DNA from: Campylobacter sp. CCS1377
Lineage (GTDB): Bacteria > Campylobacterota > Campylobacteria > Campylobacterales > Campylobacteraceae
Reading direction: 5' to 3'
Assembly: GCF_040008265.1 (NCBI RefSeq)
Contig: NZ_CP155620.1
Coordinates: 868,001 to 932,000 of the forward strand
Length of the DNA stretch: 64,000 nucleotides
Part shown: positions 11,388-20,357 of the stretch, piece by piece
How positions within the stretch are numbered: the stretch's first letter is position 1
How the letters are laid out: every line of letters starts with the position of its first letter
Notes under the pieces: model-generated
The model's database searches: none
The model's input: the letters and a program-made list of their open reading frames with translations, nothing else
What the model was told of the DNA's origin: nothing
Translations under genes and position numbers: made by a program

Positions 11388-12056
11388 ATGAATGAGTTAA
11401 AACACCTTGCGGTCGTAATGGATGGTAATAGGCGTTGGGCTAAGGCCAAGGGATTTTTAGCTAAGCTTGGATATTCTCAAGGAGTTAAAACTATGCAAAA
11501 GCTGATGGAAGCTTGCGTAGAGGAAGGAATTTCAAATTTAAGCCTTTTTGCTTTTAGTACTGAAAATTGGAATAGACCGCAAGATGAGATTGATTTTATT
11601 TTTGAACTTTTAGATCGTTGTTTGGATGAAGCTTTGGAAAAATTTGAAAAAAATAATGTGCGCTTAAGAGCAATTGGAGATTTAACCCGTTTAAATTCTA
11701 AAATTCGCCAAAAAATAGCCCTTGTAGAAGAAAAAACCAAGCATTGCGATTTGCTTTGTGTGAATTTGGCTATTAGTTATGGGGCAAGAGATGAGATTAT
11801 CCGTGCGGCTCGTAAAGTAGTGGAAAAAGGTTTGGAATTAAATGAAGAAAATTTAAGTGCAAATTTGGACTTACCTTTGGATGTGGATTTAATGCTTCGA
11901 GTGGGAAATGCTAAAAGGCTTTCAAATTTCTTGCTTTGGCAAAGCTCTTATGCAGAAATTTATTTTAGCGAGACTTTGTTTCCAGGACTTACGAAAAGAG
12001 AATTTAAAAAAATCATTAAAGAATTTAGAAAAAGAGAAAGAACTTTTGGTAAATGA
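11388..12056 (+). CDS. uppS: Undecaprenyl diphosphate synthase
   Basis: UppS condenses eight isopentenyl diphosphates onto farnesyl diphosphate to give the C55 lipid carrier for peptidoglycan and glycan assembly. The catalytic P-loop VVMDGNRRWAK holds the essential Asp, and SLFAFSTENWNRP and NFLLWQSSYAEIYF are conserved, including the Mg-binding Glu. The usual RTGGE(H/Q)R substrate loop reads RVGNAKR here, so the loop Glu and Thr are replaced; both arginines are kept. Start: ATG with AAAGGAT upstream. The stop overlaps the next gene by 4 bases. Confidence 0.95.
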   Translation: MNELKHLAVVMDGNRRWAKAKGFLAKLGYSQGVKTMQKLMEACVEEGISNLSLFAFSTENWNRPQDEIDFIFELLDRCLDEALEKFEKNNVRLRAIGDLTRLNSKIRQKIALVEEKTKHCDLLCVNLAISYGARDEIIRAARKVVEKGLELNEENLSANLDLPLDVDLMLRVGNAKRLSNFLLWQSSYAEIYFSETLFPGLTKREFKKIIKEFRKRERTFGK

Positions 12057-12832
12057 TTTTCTTTTTTCTTTTTTTATGTGGGCTTTGTTTGGGTTCTTTT
12101 GTAATGACGAGCGTAGATCGTTTTGTGAAGAAAAAGGATTTTTTTACAAAAAGATCTTATTGTTTTTCTTGCAAAAAACAACTTAAATTTTATGAGCTTA
12201 TACCTTTATTTTCATATCTATTTTTACACACTCGTTGTCTTGATTGTAAAAGTAAAATAAGTTTTTTGTATCCTTTAGTTGAAATTTTAAGTGCTTTTTT
12301 ATTGATTTTTGCTTATGTTTTTAGTGGGAATTTATATGAATTTTTGTTTTTGGGACTTTATTTATTAGGCTTTTTGGCGCTTTCTTTGATTGATTATAAA
12401 CTAAAAGCTGTGCCTGAAATTTTATTATGGTTTGTGTTTATTTGTGCCGGGTTTTTTGCTTTTAAAGAAGAAGAGATAATCAATTTATTTTTATTCGAAG
12501 ATTTTAAAGAGGGTTTTTTACTTTGTTCGCTTGTGTTTTGCGGAGTGATTTTTTTCCTCAAAAGTTTTGTAAGTTGTTTGATAAATTACAAAAAACAAGG
12601 AGAAATTTTAGAAAGCTTGGGTGAAGCAGATGTAATTATTATTGCAAGTATGGGCGGAATTTTGGGTTTTAAATTTGGTATAATAAGCATTTTTTTGGCT
12701 TGTATATTAAGTTTGCCATTTTTTTTAATTTTAAAATTTAAAAAATGTAAAGATCAAAGCCTTGCAATGTTTCCATTTTTAAACATTGCTTTTATTTTGG
12801 TGTTTGCTTATAAAATGATAGGAAATTTTTAA
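12053..12832 (+). CDS. Prepilin peptidase (A24 family)
   Basis: A polytopic aspartyl protease of the PilD/GspO type that cleaves and usually N-methylates type IV pilin-like precursors. The cytoplasmic zinc loop is complete (Cys37, Cys40, Cys62, Cys65), as are the two catalytic aspartates, Asp114 (LIDYKLKAVPE) and Asp193 (GEADV). About seven hydrophobic helices follow. From memory it equals C. jejuni Cj0825. Campylobacter has no type IV pili but uses pseudopilins for DNA uptake and type II-like secretion, so those are the likely substrates (inference). Confidence 0.92.
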   Translation: MIFFFLFLCGLCLGSFVMTSVDRFVKKKDFFTKRSYCFSCKKQLKFYELIPLFSYLFLHTRCLDCKSKISFLYPLVEILSAFLLIFAYVFSGNLYEFLFLGLYLLGFLALSLIDYKLKAVPEILLWFVFICAGFFAFKEEEIINLFLFEDFKEGFLLCSLVFCGVIFFLKSFVSCLINYKKQGEILESLGEADVIIIASMGGILGFKFGIISIFLACILSLPFFLILKFKKCKDQSLAMFPFLNIAFILVFAYKMIGNF

Positions 12833-13857
12833 TGAAAATCGTATATAAATATCTTTTTAATCAATTTTTAAGCACTAAACTTTCGTTATTTTTTATACTT
12901 TTTACCATTATTTCTATGGTATTTTTTATACAAATTGCCAGGATTACTTCAAGCATAGAAATTAGCTTTTTAGATCTTTTAAAGCTTTATTCTTTTATGA
13001 TACCTAGAATTTTGATTTTCACACTTCCTATAGCTTTTTTTATAGCATTAGCCTTGTCTTTATATAGACTTTCAAAAGAAAATGAAAGCATAGTTATTTT
13101 TACTCTAGGAATGGCACCTAATTTAATTGCTAAATTTTTCTTAAAAATTGCCTTTTTAATCAGCACATGTATGCTAGCGGTTGCGCTTATTTTTATACCT
13201 ATAGCCTTTGAGCTTCAAGATAATTTTGTGGATTATAAAAAAACTCAAGTCAATTTCAATTATAAAAGTGGTGAATTTGGACAAAAATTCTTAGATTGGA
13301 TGATTTTTATTGAAAAACAAGAAAATGATCTTTATAAAAATGTTGTAATGTATTATCCTAAAAAAGATGAATTGGAAAAAGAACGATTGATCTTGGCTAC
13401 AGAAGCAAGATTAGAACGAAAAGATGATGCAATGAGTTTGAAATTATTAAGTGGTAGAGCTTATATTTTTGACAAAAATGAAACTTTATATTTGGGAGAA
13501 TTTAAAGATTTAAGCATTAATACCCTTATTAAAACTCCAAATTTAAACATTAAAAGCTTTTATGAATATTGGTTGGATTTAAATCACAATGATAAAAGAG
13601 CAAAAGAATTTGTAATTTATACTTTAATTTCTTTATTTCCATTTGCAAGCACCTTATTTGCTCTTTCTTTCGGTATTGTTACTTATCGTTATGACAAAGG
13701 TTATATTTATCTTGGAATTTTTGCTGTAATTTGTTTATATTTTGGTGCATTGAGTATTTTCTACAAACCTCCAATATTGGCAGTTGGTAGTATTTTCCTT
13801 TTATTCTTTATAAGCTCTTGGCTCTATTTTAAAAAAATTATAGCCAATAAATACTGA
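12832..13857 (+). CDS. LptF/LptG (YjgP/YjgQ) family permease
   Basis: 341 residues with N-terminal helices from MKIVYKYLFNQFLSTKLSLFF, a periplasmic middle domain (about 110-255) and three C-terminal helices, the plan of the LptF/LptG subunits that with LptB pull lipopolysaccharide out of the inner membrane. Which of the two it is cannot be told by eye. It overlaps the preceding stop by one base (TAATG). Its place in an envelope-precursor operon fits a lipooligosaccharide export role. Confidence 0.85.
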   Translation: MKIVYKYLFNQFLSTKLSLFFILFTIISMVFFIQIARITSSIEISFLDLLKLYSFMIPRILIFTLPIAFFIALALSLYRLSKENESIVIFTLGMAPNLIAKFFLKIAFLISTCMLAVALIFIPIAFELQDNFVDYKKTQVNFNYKSGEFGQKFLDWMIFIEKQENDLYKNVVMYYPKKDELEKERLILATEARLERKDDAMSLKLLSGRAYIFDKNETLYLGEFKDLSINTLIKTPNLNIKSFYEYWLDLNHNDKRAKEFVIYTLISLFPFASTLFALSFGIVTYRYDKGYIYLGIFAVICLYFGALSIFYKPPILAVGSIFLLFFISSWLYFKKIIANKY

Positions 13858-14579
13858 TGAAATTAAAGCTTATTTTATCTTACGATGGATCGCGTTTTAA
13901 TGGCTCTGCTAGTCAAAGTCATAAAAATAGCGTTCAAGATAATCTTCATGATGCTCTAAAGCATCTTGGAATTTTTAAAAAGCCTTTATTTGCTTCTAGG
14001 ACAGATAAGGGGGTTCATGCAAGCAGAGCAGTGGCATGTATAGAATGTGGCGAACATTTTAAAGATTTATTGTTTTTAAAAAAGCAAATTAATAAATTCG
14101 CAAAACCTTTTATTTATATTAGATATATTGAAAGGGTAAAAGATGATTTTGAAGTGCGTTTTGATGTTAAATCCAGAGAATATCGTTATATTTTTAATCA
14201 TAGCGAATTTAACCCCTTGCAAAGTTCTTATTGTTATTTTTATCCCAAAATTGATATAAAAAAGGTTAATAAAATTTTGATGCTTTTTGAAGGAGTGCAT
14301 GATTTTTCCTTTTTTCAAAAGCTTGGTGGTTCAAATAAAACAAGCATTAGAGAAATATTTGATGCAAAAGCTTATGCTTATAAAAACTATACTATATTTC
14401 ATTTTAAAGCCAATGGTTTTTTAAGATCCCAAATCAGACTAATCGTAGCAGCGGTTTTAAAAGTTTTAGAAGGAAAAATGAGTATTTTAGAGCTTAAAGA
14501 GCAAATTGATGCAAAAAAAATTCATTCAAGAATGCTAGCTCCAGCATCTGGCTTATATTTAAGCAAAATTTCATACTAG
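13857..14579 (+). CDS. truA: tRNA pseudouridine synthase A
   Basis: TruA makes pseudouridine at positions 38-40 of the tRNA anticodon arm. The catalytic aspartate is Asp50 in ASRTDKGVHA, and FLRSQIRLIV matches the conserved C-terminal motif. At 240 residues it is of family length. It is the last gene of the glmU-to-truA run and ends in a 4-base overlap with the convergent queA, with no room for a separate terminator. Confidence 0.95.
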   Translation: MKLKLILSYDGSRFNGSASQSHKNSVQDNLHDALKHLGIFKKPLFASRTDKGVHASRAVACIECGEHFKDLLFLKKQINKFAKPFIYIRYIERVKDDFEVRFDVKSREYRYIFNHSEFNPLQSSYCYFYPKIDIKKVNKILMLFEGVHDFSFFQKLGGSNKTSIREIFDAKAYAYKNYTIFHFKANGFLRSQIRLIVAAVLKVLEGKMSILELKEQIDAKKIHSRMLAPASGLYLSKISY

Positions 14580-15601
14580 AGAATCAACATGGCATCACCA
14601 TAAGAATAAAATCTATAATTATTCTTAATCGCCTCTTGATAAATTTGCATGGTTTTTTCTCTACCTATAAAAGCGGCTACAAGCATTATTAGTGTTGATT
14701 TTGGTAAATGGAAATTTGTTAGAAGATAATTTTGTCTAATGGGTAAATTATAAGGGTGCAAAAACAAATCACAAAAACCATTTTGAATTTGGGTTCTAGC
14801 AAAGTATTCTACGCATCTTGTAACCGTTGTGCCTACACCGAGTAAGGGAATATTGCTTTGTATAAGTTTAGCCGTTTCTTCACCAATATCAAAATACTCA
14901 GAATGCATTTTATGATCCTCTAAATTTTCACATTCCACGCTTTTAAAAGTTCCAGCACCCACATGCAAGGTAAGATAATGCAAATTATGATTTTGTGCTA
15001 GTTTTTCTATCATTTCTTTAGAAAAATGCAAACTTGCCGTTGGAGCTGCTACTGCGCCTTCATTTCTAGCAAAAATACTTTGATAATCACTTATATCGCT
15101 ATTCTCATCTGATCTTTTAATATAAGGAGGTAGGGGAATGTGGCCTATGTTTTCTAAAATTTGATAAAGTTCTAAAGTATTTAATAAGTGATCATTTTGC
15201 CAAAATTCAACCCTTCTTACTCCATCATTAAAAAGTTCTAAAACTTTTGCTTTTAAATTTAAATCAAAATGCAATTCTTCACCTATTTTTACTTTGCCAC
15301 GAATTTGAGCTAAAAAGGTGGAATTAACGCTAGGTTGATGTAAAAAAAGTTCTATTTTTGCTCCACTTGTTTTATATCCAAAAATTCTAGCTTTAATTAC
15401 TTTAGTATCATTAAAAACGATAGCGCAAGGAGGTAATAAACTTGATAATTCTTTAAAATGAGTGTGCATGATTTTATCTTCATTTTTTATATACACCAAA
15501 AGCTTGGCATTTTCTTTTGGATTTATAGGATAGGTAGCAATATGTTTTTTATCAAGCACATAATCATAGCTCGATAAAAGCAAATCTTTTGGATCATTCA
15601 T
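14576..15601 (-). CDS. queA: S-adenosylmethionine:tRNA ribosyltransferase-isomerase
   Basis: QueA transfers the ribosyl part of SAM to preQ1 in tRNA, giving epoxyqueuosine. Family motifs include AAPTASLHFSKEM, LHVGAGTFKSVE and NFHLPKSTLIMLVAAF near the C-terminus. I place the start at the ATG reading MNDPKDLLLSSYDY (341 residues), 8 bases inside the end of tatC; in-frame ATGs two and four codons earlier (15607 and 15613) are possible. It is the last gene of tatB-tatC-queA. Confidence 0.94.
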   Translation of the reverse strand: MNDPKDLLLSSYDYVLDKKHIATYPINPKENAKLLVYIKNEDKIMHTHFKELSSLLPPCAIVFNDTKVIKARIFGYKTSGAKIELFLHQPSVNSTFLAQIRGKVKIGEELHFDLNLKAKVLELFNDGVRRVEFWQNDHLLNTLELYQILENIGHIPLPPYIKRSDENSDISDYQSIFARNEGAVAAPTASLHFSKEMIEKLAQNHNLHYLTLHVGAGTFKSVECENLEDHKMHSEYFDIGEETAKLIQSNIPLLGVGTTVTRCVEYFARTQIQNGFCDLFLHPYNLPIRQNYLLTNFHLPKSTLIMLVAAFIGREKTMQIYQEAIKNNYRFYSYGDAMLIL

Positions 15602-16334
15602 CGGCATTTTCATCTTTTTTGGCAGGATTAATTTTTTTGGCGATTAAAATCGAAAAACCATATAAAGCACACAAGGGTCCTGCCATTAAAAATTGAGAGA
15701 TAATATCAGGTGGAGTCATCAAAGCAGAAAAAATAAAAATAATCAAAACAGCCACTCTAAAATGTCTGGTTAAAAAAGCATCATCAATTAGCCCTAATTT
15801 AGCAAAGAAAAAAGTAAGCACAGGCATTTCAAAAGCTAAGCCAAATGCAATAACTAATTTAATAAAAAACCCTATATAAGGCCCTGAAGTGATAACAGGT
15901 TTAAAATTTTGCATTTGCACACCAAAATCTACTAAAAATTTAAAAGCCATAGGAATGGCAATAAAATAACAAAAACAAGCTCCTAGCAAAAACATTAGCG
16001 TAGCAAAAAATACAAAAGGTATAACTAGGCGTTTTTCACTATCATAAAGCCCTGGTGCGACAAATTTCCAAAATTGCCAAAAAACTATAGGTGAAGAAAA
16101 GACAAAGGCTGCAAAAAAGGATACTTTCATCGCGGTAAATAAAGGTTCTTGTATTTCTATGAAATTAATCTGCTTAGCCGAATCTGGCAGAATGGCAATC
16201 ACGGGCTTATACATAATGCCTAAAATTTGTTGATTAAAATAAAAACAAACAAAAAACATTACAAAAATACAAGAGACACTAATAAAAAGTCTTTTTCTAA
16301 GTTCGGTTAAATGAGGTTTTAACTCTTCAAACAT
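15594..16334 (-). CDS. tatC: Sec-independent translocase subunit TatC
   Basis: TatC is the twin-arginine signal receptor and core of the Tat pore. Six membrane helices, the N-terminal HLTELRKRLFIS and PGLYDSEKRLVIPF are typical. The 246-residue length is standard, with a charged C-terminal tail. It overlaps tatB by 8 bases and queA by 8 bases. tatA is not adjacent; in Campylobacter it lies elsewhere. Confidence 0.97.
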   Translation of the reverse strand: MFEELKPHLTELRKRLFISVSCIFVMFFVCFYFNQQILGIMYKPVIAILPDSAKQINFIEIQEPLFTAMKVSFFAAFVFSSPIVFWQFWKFVAPGLYDSEKRLVIPFVFFATLMFLLGACFCYFIAIPMAFKFLVDFGVQMQNFKPVITSGPYIGFFIKLVIAFGLAFEMPVLTFFFAKLGLIDDAFLTRHFRVAVLIIFIFSALMTPPDIISQFLMAGPLCALYGFSILIAKKINPAKKDENADE

Positions 16335-16683
16335 TTTCTTTTTCCATTAAGGTTGATTTGGCATTTGTATCATTTTTTTCAGGCTTATTGGCTGAGTTTG
16401 CATTATGATCTAAAATCTCTTTTTTTAATTCATCAAATTCTTCAAAACTTAGTTTTTTTCTTATATTTTCATTGGTTTGAGTGAATTCATCTTTATATTT
16501 TTGAGCTTCTGATTTTAATTCATTGATATGAATTTCTTTTTCTATAGCATTTTTAGCATCATCAATATTTTTTTTGATGGCTTTAAAAATTTTTACAAAT
16601 TGCGCTATGGTGCTTGGTAGTTTTTCTGGACCCAAAACCAAAATAGCAACAATTAAAATAATAATAATCTCGCCCATACTCAT
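16327..16683 (-). CDS. tatB: Sec-independent translocase subunit TatB
   Basis: TatB binds TatC at the substrate site. The N-terminal helix MGEIIIILIVAILVLGPEKLP carries the Glu and the Gly-Pro hinge of TatA/TatB proteins, followed by an amphipathic helix and an acidic/basic tail of about 75 residues, longer than in TatA. The start has AAAGG upstream. It heads tatB-tatC-queA. Confidence 0.93.
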   Translation of the reverse strand: MSMGEIIIILIVAILVLGPEKLPSTIAQFVKIFKAIKKNIDDAKNAIEKEIHINELKSEAQKYKDEFTQTNENIRKKLSFEEFDELKKEILDHNANSANKPEKNDTNAKSTLMEKENV

Positions 16684-16742
16684 TTTTAGCCTTTAAAATA
16701 AAAAGTAATATTCTACTATGAATATACTTAAAATTTATTGGC

Positions 16743-17363
16743 TTATTCTTTTTTTTCCTCATAAGAAAATACAGGCAAGGACCATTGATATTTTATTGCC
16801 AAAAGTCTTGCTGTAACTCCTATTATAAGAGTAATAATGGTGCAAAATAAAGTATTAATTTCAAACCATACAATTAAAGTATAATAAATTACTCCTGCAA
16901 TAATCGCAATACCTGCATAAATTTCTTTTTGAAACACTAAAGGAATTCGCATACATAAAATATCCCTTAAAATTCCACCAAATACACCTGTTATAACAGC
17001 AGCACTAACTGCGATAATAAAACCATAATTTTCTTCTATGGCAATTTGCGCTCCTAAAATACTAAACACCACAAGACCTATGGCATCAAGAGTCAAAAAT
17101 AAACTTTCAAGCCTAGTAACTATGCGTGGGATTTTTGTTGCGAGTAAAGCACAAAAACAAACCAAAACAATATATTCAGGATGCTTTACCCAAGTAAGAG
17201 GATAATGCCCCAAAAGTACATCGCGGATACTTCCACCCCCAATAGCCGTAACAAGTGCTATGAAAATCACACCAAACAAATCCATCTTATGTCTGCCTGC
17301 AGCTAATGCTCCACTCATTCCTTCTGCAGCAATACCTATAATATACAAAATACTCAATAACAT
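16743..17363 (-). CDS. TRIC/UPF0126-type integral membrane protein
   Basis: A 206-residue protein with seven hydrophobic helices and two internal repeats of the glycine-rich TRIC signature, here [13 protein letters not shown] (about residues 40-52) and [13 protein letters not shown] (about 125-137). Bacterial TRIC relatives are trimeric monovalent-cation channels. The gene is monocistronic, with queA-tatBC downstream on the same strand and the Crp-type regulator divergent upstream. The substrate here is not known. Confidence 0.88.
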   Translation of the reverse strand: MLLSILYIIGIAAEGMSGALAAGRHKMDLFGVIFIALVTAIGGGSIRDVLLGHYPLTWVKHPEYIVLVCFCALLATKIPRIVTRLESLFLTLDAIGLVVFSILGAQIAIEENYGFIIAVSAAVITGVFGGILRDILCMRIPLVFQKEIYAGIAIIAGVIYYTLIVWFEINTLFCTIITLIIGVTARLLAIKYQWSLPVFSYEEKKE

Positions 17364-17440
17364 TAATTTTCTTTAACTTAAATTTTTAAAACTATAATGA
17401 AAAATTCTTATAATTTTAATTAATATTTTTATTTCTTTGC

Positions 17441-17446
17441 TAATAT
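17441..17446 (+). promoter_or_regulatory. Candidate extended -10 box for the Crp/Fnr gene
   Basis: TTTGC-TAATAT, an extended -10, lies 31 bases before the GTG start. Another TATAAT occurs at 17409-17414 and could serve instead. Confidence 0.4.
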
Positions 17447-17476
17447 TTTTACAAATTACTTAAATAAAGGAATGTT

Positions 17477-18076
17477 GTGCAAGATTATTTAAAAATTTTA
17501 GAGTCGATCTCTCAAAAAGAAAAATATTTAAAACACAATATGCTGTTTTTTGAAGGCGAAGAGGCTAAGAATTTTTATGTTTTGCTTAAAGGAAAAATTA
17601 GAGTTTATAAAAGCACAATGGATTTTAAAGAAATCACTTTGCATTATTTTTCACCCATTAGTTTCATAGCCGAAATGCCAGCATATAAAGGGATAAAATA
17701 TCCAGCCAGTGCGATTTGCGAAGAGGAAAGTGAGGTTTTAAAAATTAATTTTGAACAATTTAAAACTTTATGTCTTAAAGATGGAAATTTTAGCCTAATA
17801 ATGATACTTTCTTTATTTGAAAAAATCAAAATACTTGAAAATCAAATTCTATCAAATTCCTTAAGTCTTAAAATAAAACTCGCAAGATATCTTATAGAAA
17901 ATGAAACCAAACTTCCATTCATCACACAACGCCAAATTGCTACGGATTTAAACACTTGCAATGAAACCCTATCAAGGTTGTTAAAAAATTTTAAAAATTT
18001 AGAAATTTTGCAAACTTCAAAAGGTAAAGTTAAGCTTATTGATAAAGAAAAAATAGCAAAATTTGCTTGGAATTAA
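17477..18076 (+). CDS. Crp/Fnr-family regulator, possibly NssR
   Basis: 199 residues: an N-terminal cyclic-nucleotide-like beta barrel (HNMLFFEGEEAKNFYVLLKGK at about 20-40, close to the C-terminal side of an SPISFIAEMPAY stretch) and a C-terminal winged helix with recognition helix TQRQIATDLNTCNETLSRLL (about 155-174). No N-terminal Cys cluster is present, so it is not an Fe-S Fnr. The start must be GTG at 17477; nearby ATG and TTG are out of frame. In C. jejuni the NssR nitrosative-stress regulator (Cj0466) sits, from memory, just upstream of the same ABC permease genes, which supports NssR, but no globin gene is adjacent here. Confidence 0.8.
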   Translation: MQDYLKILESISQKEKYLKHNMLFFEGEEAKNFYVLLKGKIRVYKSTMDFKEITLHYFSPISFIAEMPAYKGIKYPASAICEEESEVLKINFEQFKTLCLKDGNFSLIMILSLFEKIKILENQILSNSLSLKIKLARYLIENETKLPFITQRQIATDLNTCNETLSRLLKNFKNLEILQTSKGKVKLIDKEKIAKFAWN

Positions 18077-18100
18077 TTCATTTTTTTAAGACAATTTTGC

Positions 18101-18106
18101 TACAAT
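18101..18106 (+). promoter_or_regulatory. Candidate extended -10 box for the ABC importer operon
   Basis: TTTTGC-TACAAT is an extended -10 motif 29 bases before the permease start, 25 bases after the regulator stop, suggesting separate transcription of the transporter genes. Confidence 0.4.
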
Positions 18107-18134
18107 TTAGGAATTTAAAAATTTGTGGATTCTT

Positions 18135-18782
18135 ATGGATTATTTATTTATTGAAAAATTCAGCCCTGTTTTTGCTAATTGTGCTTGGATTACCATAAAA
18201 TTAGCTTGTTTGGGTATACTATTTTCTTTTCTTATTGGAATTTTATGCGTGTTAGTTTCATATTTTAAACTTAAACTTATAAATACAATTTGTAGAATTT
18301 ATATAGAATTTTCAAGAAATACACCTTTGATTATCCAACTTTTCTTTTTATATTTTGCTTTCCCTAAAATAGGTATTTATATGGATAGCTTTACTTGTGC
18401 TGTTGTAGGACTTAGTTTCTTAGGGGGTTCTTATATAGCCGAAAGTCTAAGAGCAGGCATTGAAGCGGTTAAAAAACAGCAATTTGAAGCAGGACTTTCT
18501 TTGGGACTTAGTCCTTTGCAAAATTTTCGTTTTATTATCTTGCCGCAAGCATTAAGCATTGCTATGCCAAGTATTAGCGCAAATATTATTTTTTTATTTA
18601 AAGAAACTTCGGTTGTAAGTATAGTGGCTTTGAGTGATTTGGTGTATTTAATGACAGATTTAAATAGTAAATATTATAAAACCGATGAACTTTTGTTTAT
18701 GCTTTTTATGAGCTATTTAATCATTCTTTTGCCTTTATCTTTATTTTTATCTTTTGTGGAAAAAAGGTTTACTGATGCTTGA
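18135..18782 (+). CDS. Polar amino-acid ABC transporter permease 1
   Basis: 215-residue HisM/GlnP-type permease with the EAA loop (AESLRAGIEAVKKQQFEAGLSLGLSP) contacting the ATPase, and five hydrophobic helices. The ATG at 18135 (MDYLFIEKF) is preferred over an upstream TTG. It is the first of permease-permease-ATPase-lipoprotein. Start and stop signals overlap: the next ATG lies 8 bases inside this gene. Confidence 0.92.
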   Translation: MDYLFIEKFSPVFANCAWITIKLACLGILFSFLIGILCVLVSYFKLKLINTICRIYIEFSRNTPLIIQLFFLYFAFPKIGIYMDSFTCAVVGLSFLGGSYIAESLRAGIEAVKKQQFEAGLSLGLSPLQNFRFIILPQALSIAMPSISANIIFLFKETSVVSIVALSDLVYLMTDLNSKYYKTDELLFMLFMSYLIILLPLSLFLSFVEKRFTDA

Positions 18783-19443
18783 TTTAATACAAGAAATTTT
18801 TAATTACAGCACTATTATGAGACTTTTGGGTGGATTATGGCTGACTTTAGAAATTTCTTTTATTAGCATTACAATTTCTATTTTAGGCGGTTTATTTTTT
18901 GGAATTTTAATGAGTCTTAAAAAGCGCTATATTTATTTTTTATGTCGCTTTTGTCTCGAATTTGTGCGCGTGATGCCTTTGATTGTTTGGCTTTTTGTAG
19001 TGTATTTTGGTTTGGCAAGATGGCTTGGTATGGATATTAATGCTTTTATGGCAACTGTGATTGTTTTTAGCATTTGGGGTGTGTTTGAGATGATGGATTT
19101 GGTAAGATCGGCCTTGCAAAGCATTCCTAAGCATCAATACGAATCTGCTAGTTCGCTAGGGCTTAGCAAGCCAAATGTTTTTATCTTTGTAATCATTCCG
19201 CAAATTTTAAGACGCTTAACACCTATGAGCATGAATTTATTTACAAGAATGATTAAAAGCACCACTTTTGCTTATTTTATAGGGGTTATAGAGCTTTTTA
19301 AAGTTGCACAGCAAATCATAGAATTGCACCGTAATGAAATTGTTGCACCTTTTTTGGTTTTTGGTTTGGTGTTTTTTATTTATTTTATTATTTGTTATTT
19401 TATTACACTTTATTCGAAATATTTAGAGAGAAAATGGAGTTAA
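18775..19443 (+). CDS. Polar amino-acid ABC transporter permease 2
   Basis: 222-residue partner permease of the same family, with the EAA loop VRSALQSIPKHQYESASSLGLSK near residues 100-122. The ATG at 18775, overlapping the first permease by 8 bases, is chosen over a TTG seven codons earlier. The pair would make the heterodimeric membrane pore for the ATPase that follows at 19445. Confidence 0.92.
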   Translation: MLDLIQEIFNYSTIMRLLGGLWLTLEISFISITISILGGLFFGILMSLKKRYIYFLCRFCLEFVRVMPLIVWLFVVYFGLARWLGMDINAFMATVIVFSIWGVFEMMDLVRSALQSIPKHQYESASSLGLSKPNVFIFVIIPQILRRLTPMSMNLFTRMIKSTTFAYFIGVIELFKVAQQIIELHRNEIVAPFLVFGLVFFIYFIICYFITLYSKYLERKWS

Positions 19444-19444
19444 A

Positions 19445-20182
19445 ATGAGTATATTAAAAATCGAACATTTACATAAATTTTACGATAAAAATCATGTTTT
19501 AAAAGATATTAATTTAGAAGTGAAGCAAAAAGAGGTGGTTGTGATTTTAGGACCTAGTGGTTGTGGAAAATCTACGCTTTTAAGATGCATTAATGGCTTA
19601 GAAGAAATCGCAGATGGAGCTATTTATATTGACGATAAAAAAATCACAAAAGATTTTAAAGAATGGACAAAAATTCGTCAAAAAGTAGGAATGGTTTTTC
19701 AATCTTATGAATTGTTTGATCATTTAAGCGTGGAAGATAATATACTTTTAGGTCCATTAAAGGTACAAAAAAGAAAAAAAGAAGAAGTTTTAGAGGAAGC
19801 AAAATATTGGCTTGATAGAGTGGGGCTTTTACATAAAATCAAAGCCTATCCTAAAGAATTAAGCGGAGGGCAAAAGCAAAGAATTGCCATAGTAAGAAGC
19901 CTTTGTATGAATCCTGAAATCATGCTTTTTGACGAAGTTACTGCAGCACTTGATCCTGAAATTGTCCGTGAGGTTTTGGATGTAATTTTAAATTTAGCAA
20001 AAGAGGGTATGACTATGCTAATAGTCACTCATGAAATGGGTTTTGCAAGAGCGGTTGCTGATAGAATTGTCTTTATGGATAATGGAGTTATAGTTGAACA
20101 AAATACTCCGGATGTTTTCTTCACTCAGCCCCAAAGCGAAAGAGCAAGGAAGTTTTTAAATTTATTCAGTTATCATCAGTGA
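19445..20182 (+). CDS. Polar amino-acid ABC transporter ATPase (GlnQ-like)
   Basis: 245 residues. Walker A GPSGCGKST (about 36-44), Q-loop MVFQSYELFDHL, signature LSGGQKQR, Walker B IMLFDEVTAALDP and the H-switch THE are all intact, with the GlnQ/HisP-type layout. The gene starts 1 base after the permease stop. It is separated from the binding-protein gene by 175 bases holding a second promoter and hairpins. Confidence 0.95.
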   Translation: MSILKIEHLHKFYDKNHVLKDINLEVKQKEVVVILGPSGCGKSTLLRCINGLEEIADGAIYIDDKKITKDFKEWTKIRQKVGMVFQSYELFDHLSVEDNILLGPLKVQKRKKEEVLEEAKYWLDRVGLLHKIKAYPKELSGGQKQRIAIVRSLCMNPEIMLFDEVTAALDPEIVREVLDVILNLAKEGMTMLIVTHEMGFARAVADRIVFMDNGVIVEQNTPDVFFTQPQSERARKFLNLFSYHQ

Positions 20183-20280
20183 TTTTATAAATTTTTGTTA
20201 AAAATTTATTTTTTGTAACATAAAAACAAAAATATACTTAAAATATATTTGGAATAAAATAAATATTTATATTAAAAAAT

Positions 20281-20286
20281 TATAAT
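20281..20286 (+). promoter_or_regulatory. Candidate -10 box for the CjaA-like gene
   Basis: Perfect TATAAT (TATAATACC) about 72 bases upstream of the lipoprotein start, in very AT-rich sequence. A dedicated promoter would allow the binding protein to be made in excess over the permeases, as is common. Confidence 0.5.
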
Positions 20287-20291
20287 ACCTA

Positions 20292-20341
20292 TTTTACAAA
20301 ACTTGTTTTTGTAAAAAAATAAAAATTAGGTTTTTAAAACC
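20292..20341 (+). promoter_or_regulatory. Two inverted repeats in the leader of the CjaA-like gene
   Basis: The leader holds TTTACAAAA / TTTTGTAAA arms (20293-20301 and 20307-20315) and then GGTTTT-T-AAAACC (20329-20341), just before the GAAAGG ribosome site. They could be RNA hairpins, a weak attenuator or a dimeric repressor site; the sequence alone does not decide. Confidence 0.35.
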
Positions 20342-20357
20342 AAAGAAAGGCAAAGCG

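Noticed and set aside
11908-12186. Plus-strand open frame overlapping uppS and the prepilin peptidase gene
   Set aside because: Shadow frame across two real overlapping genes.
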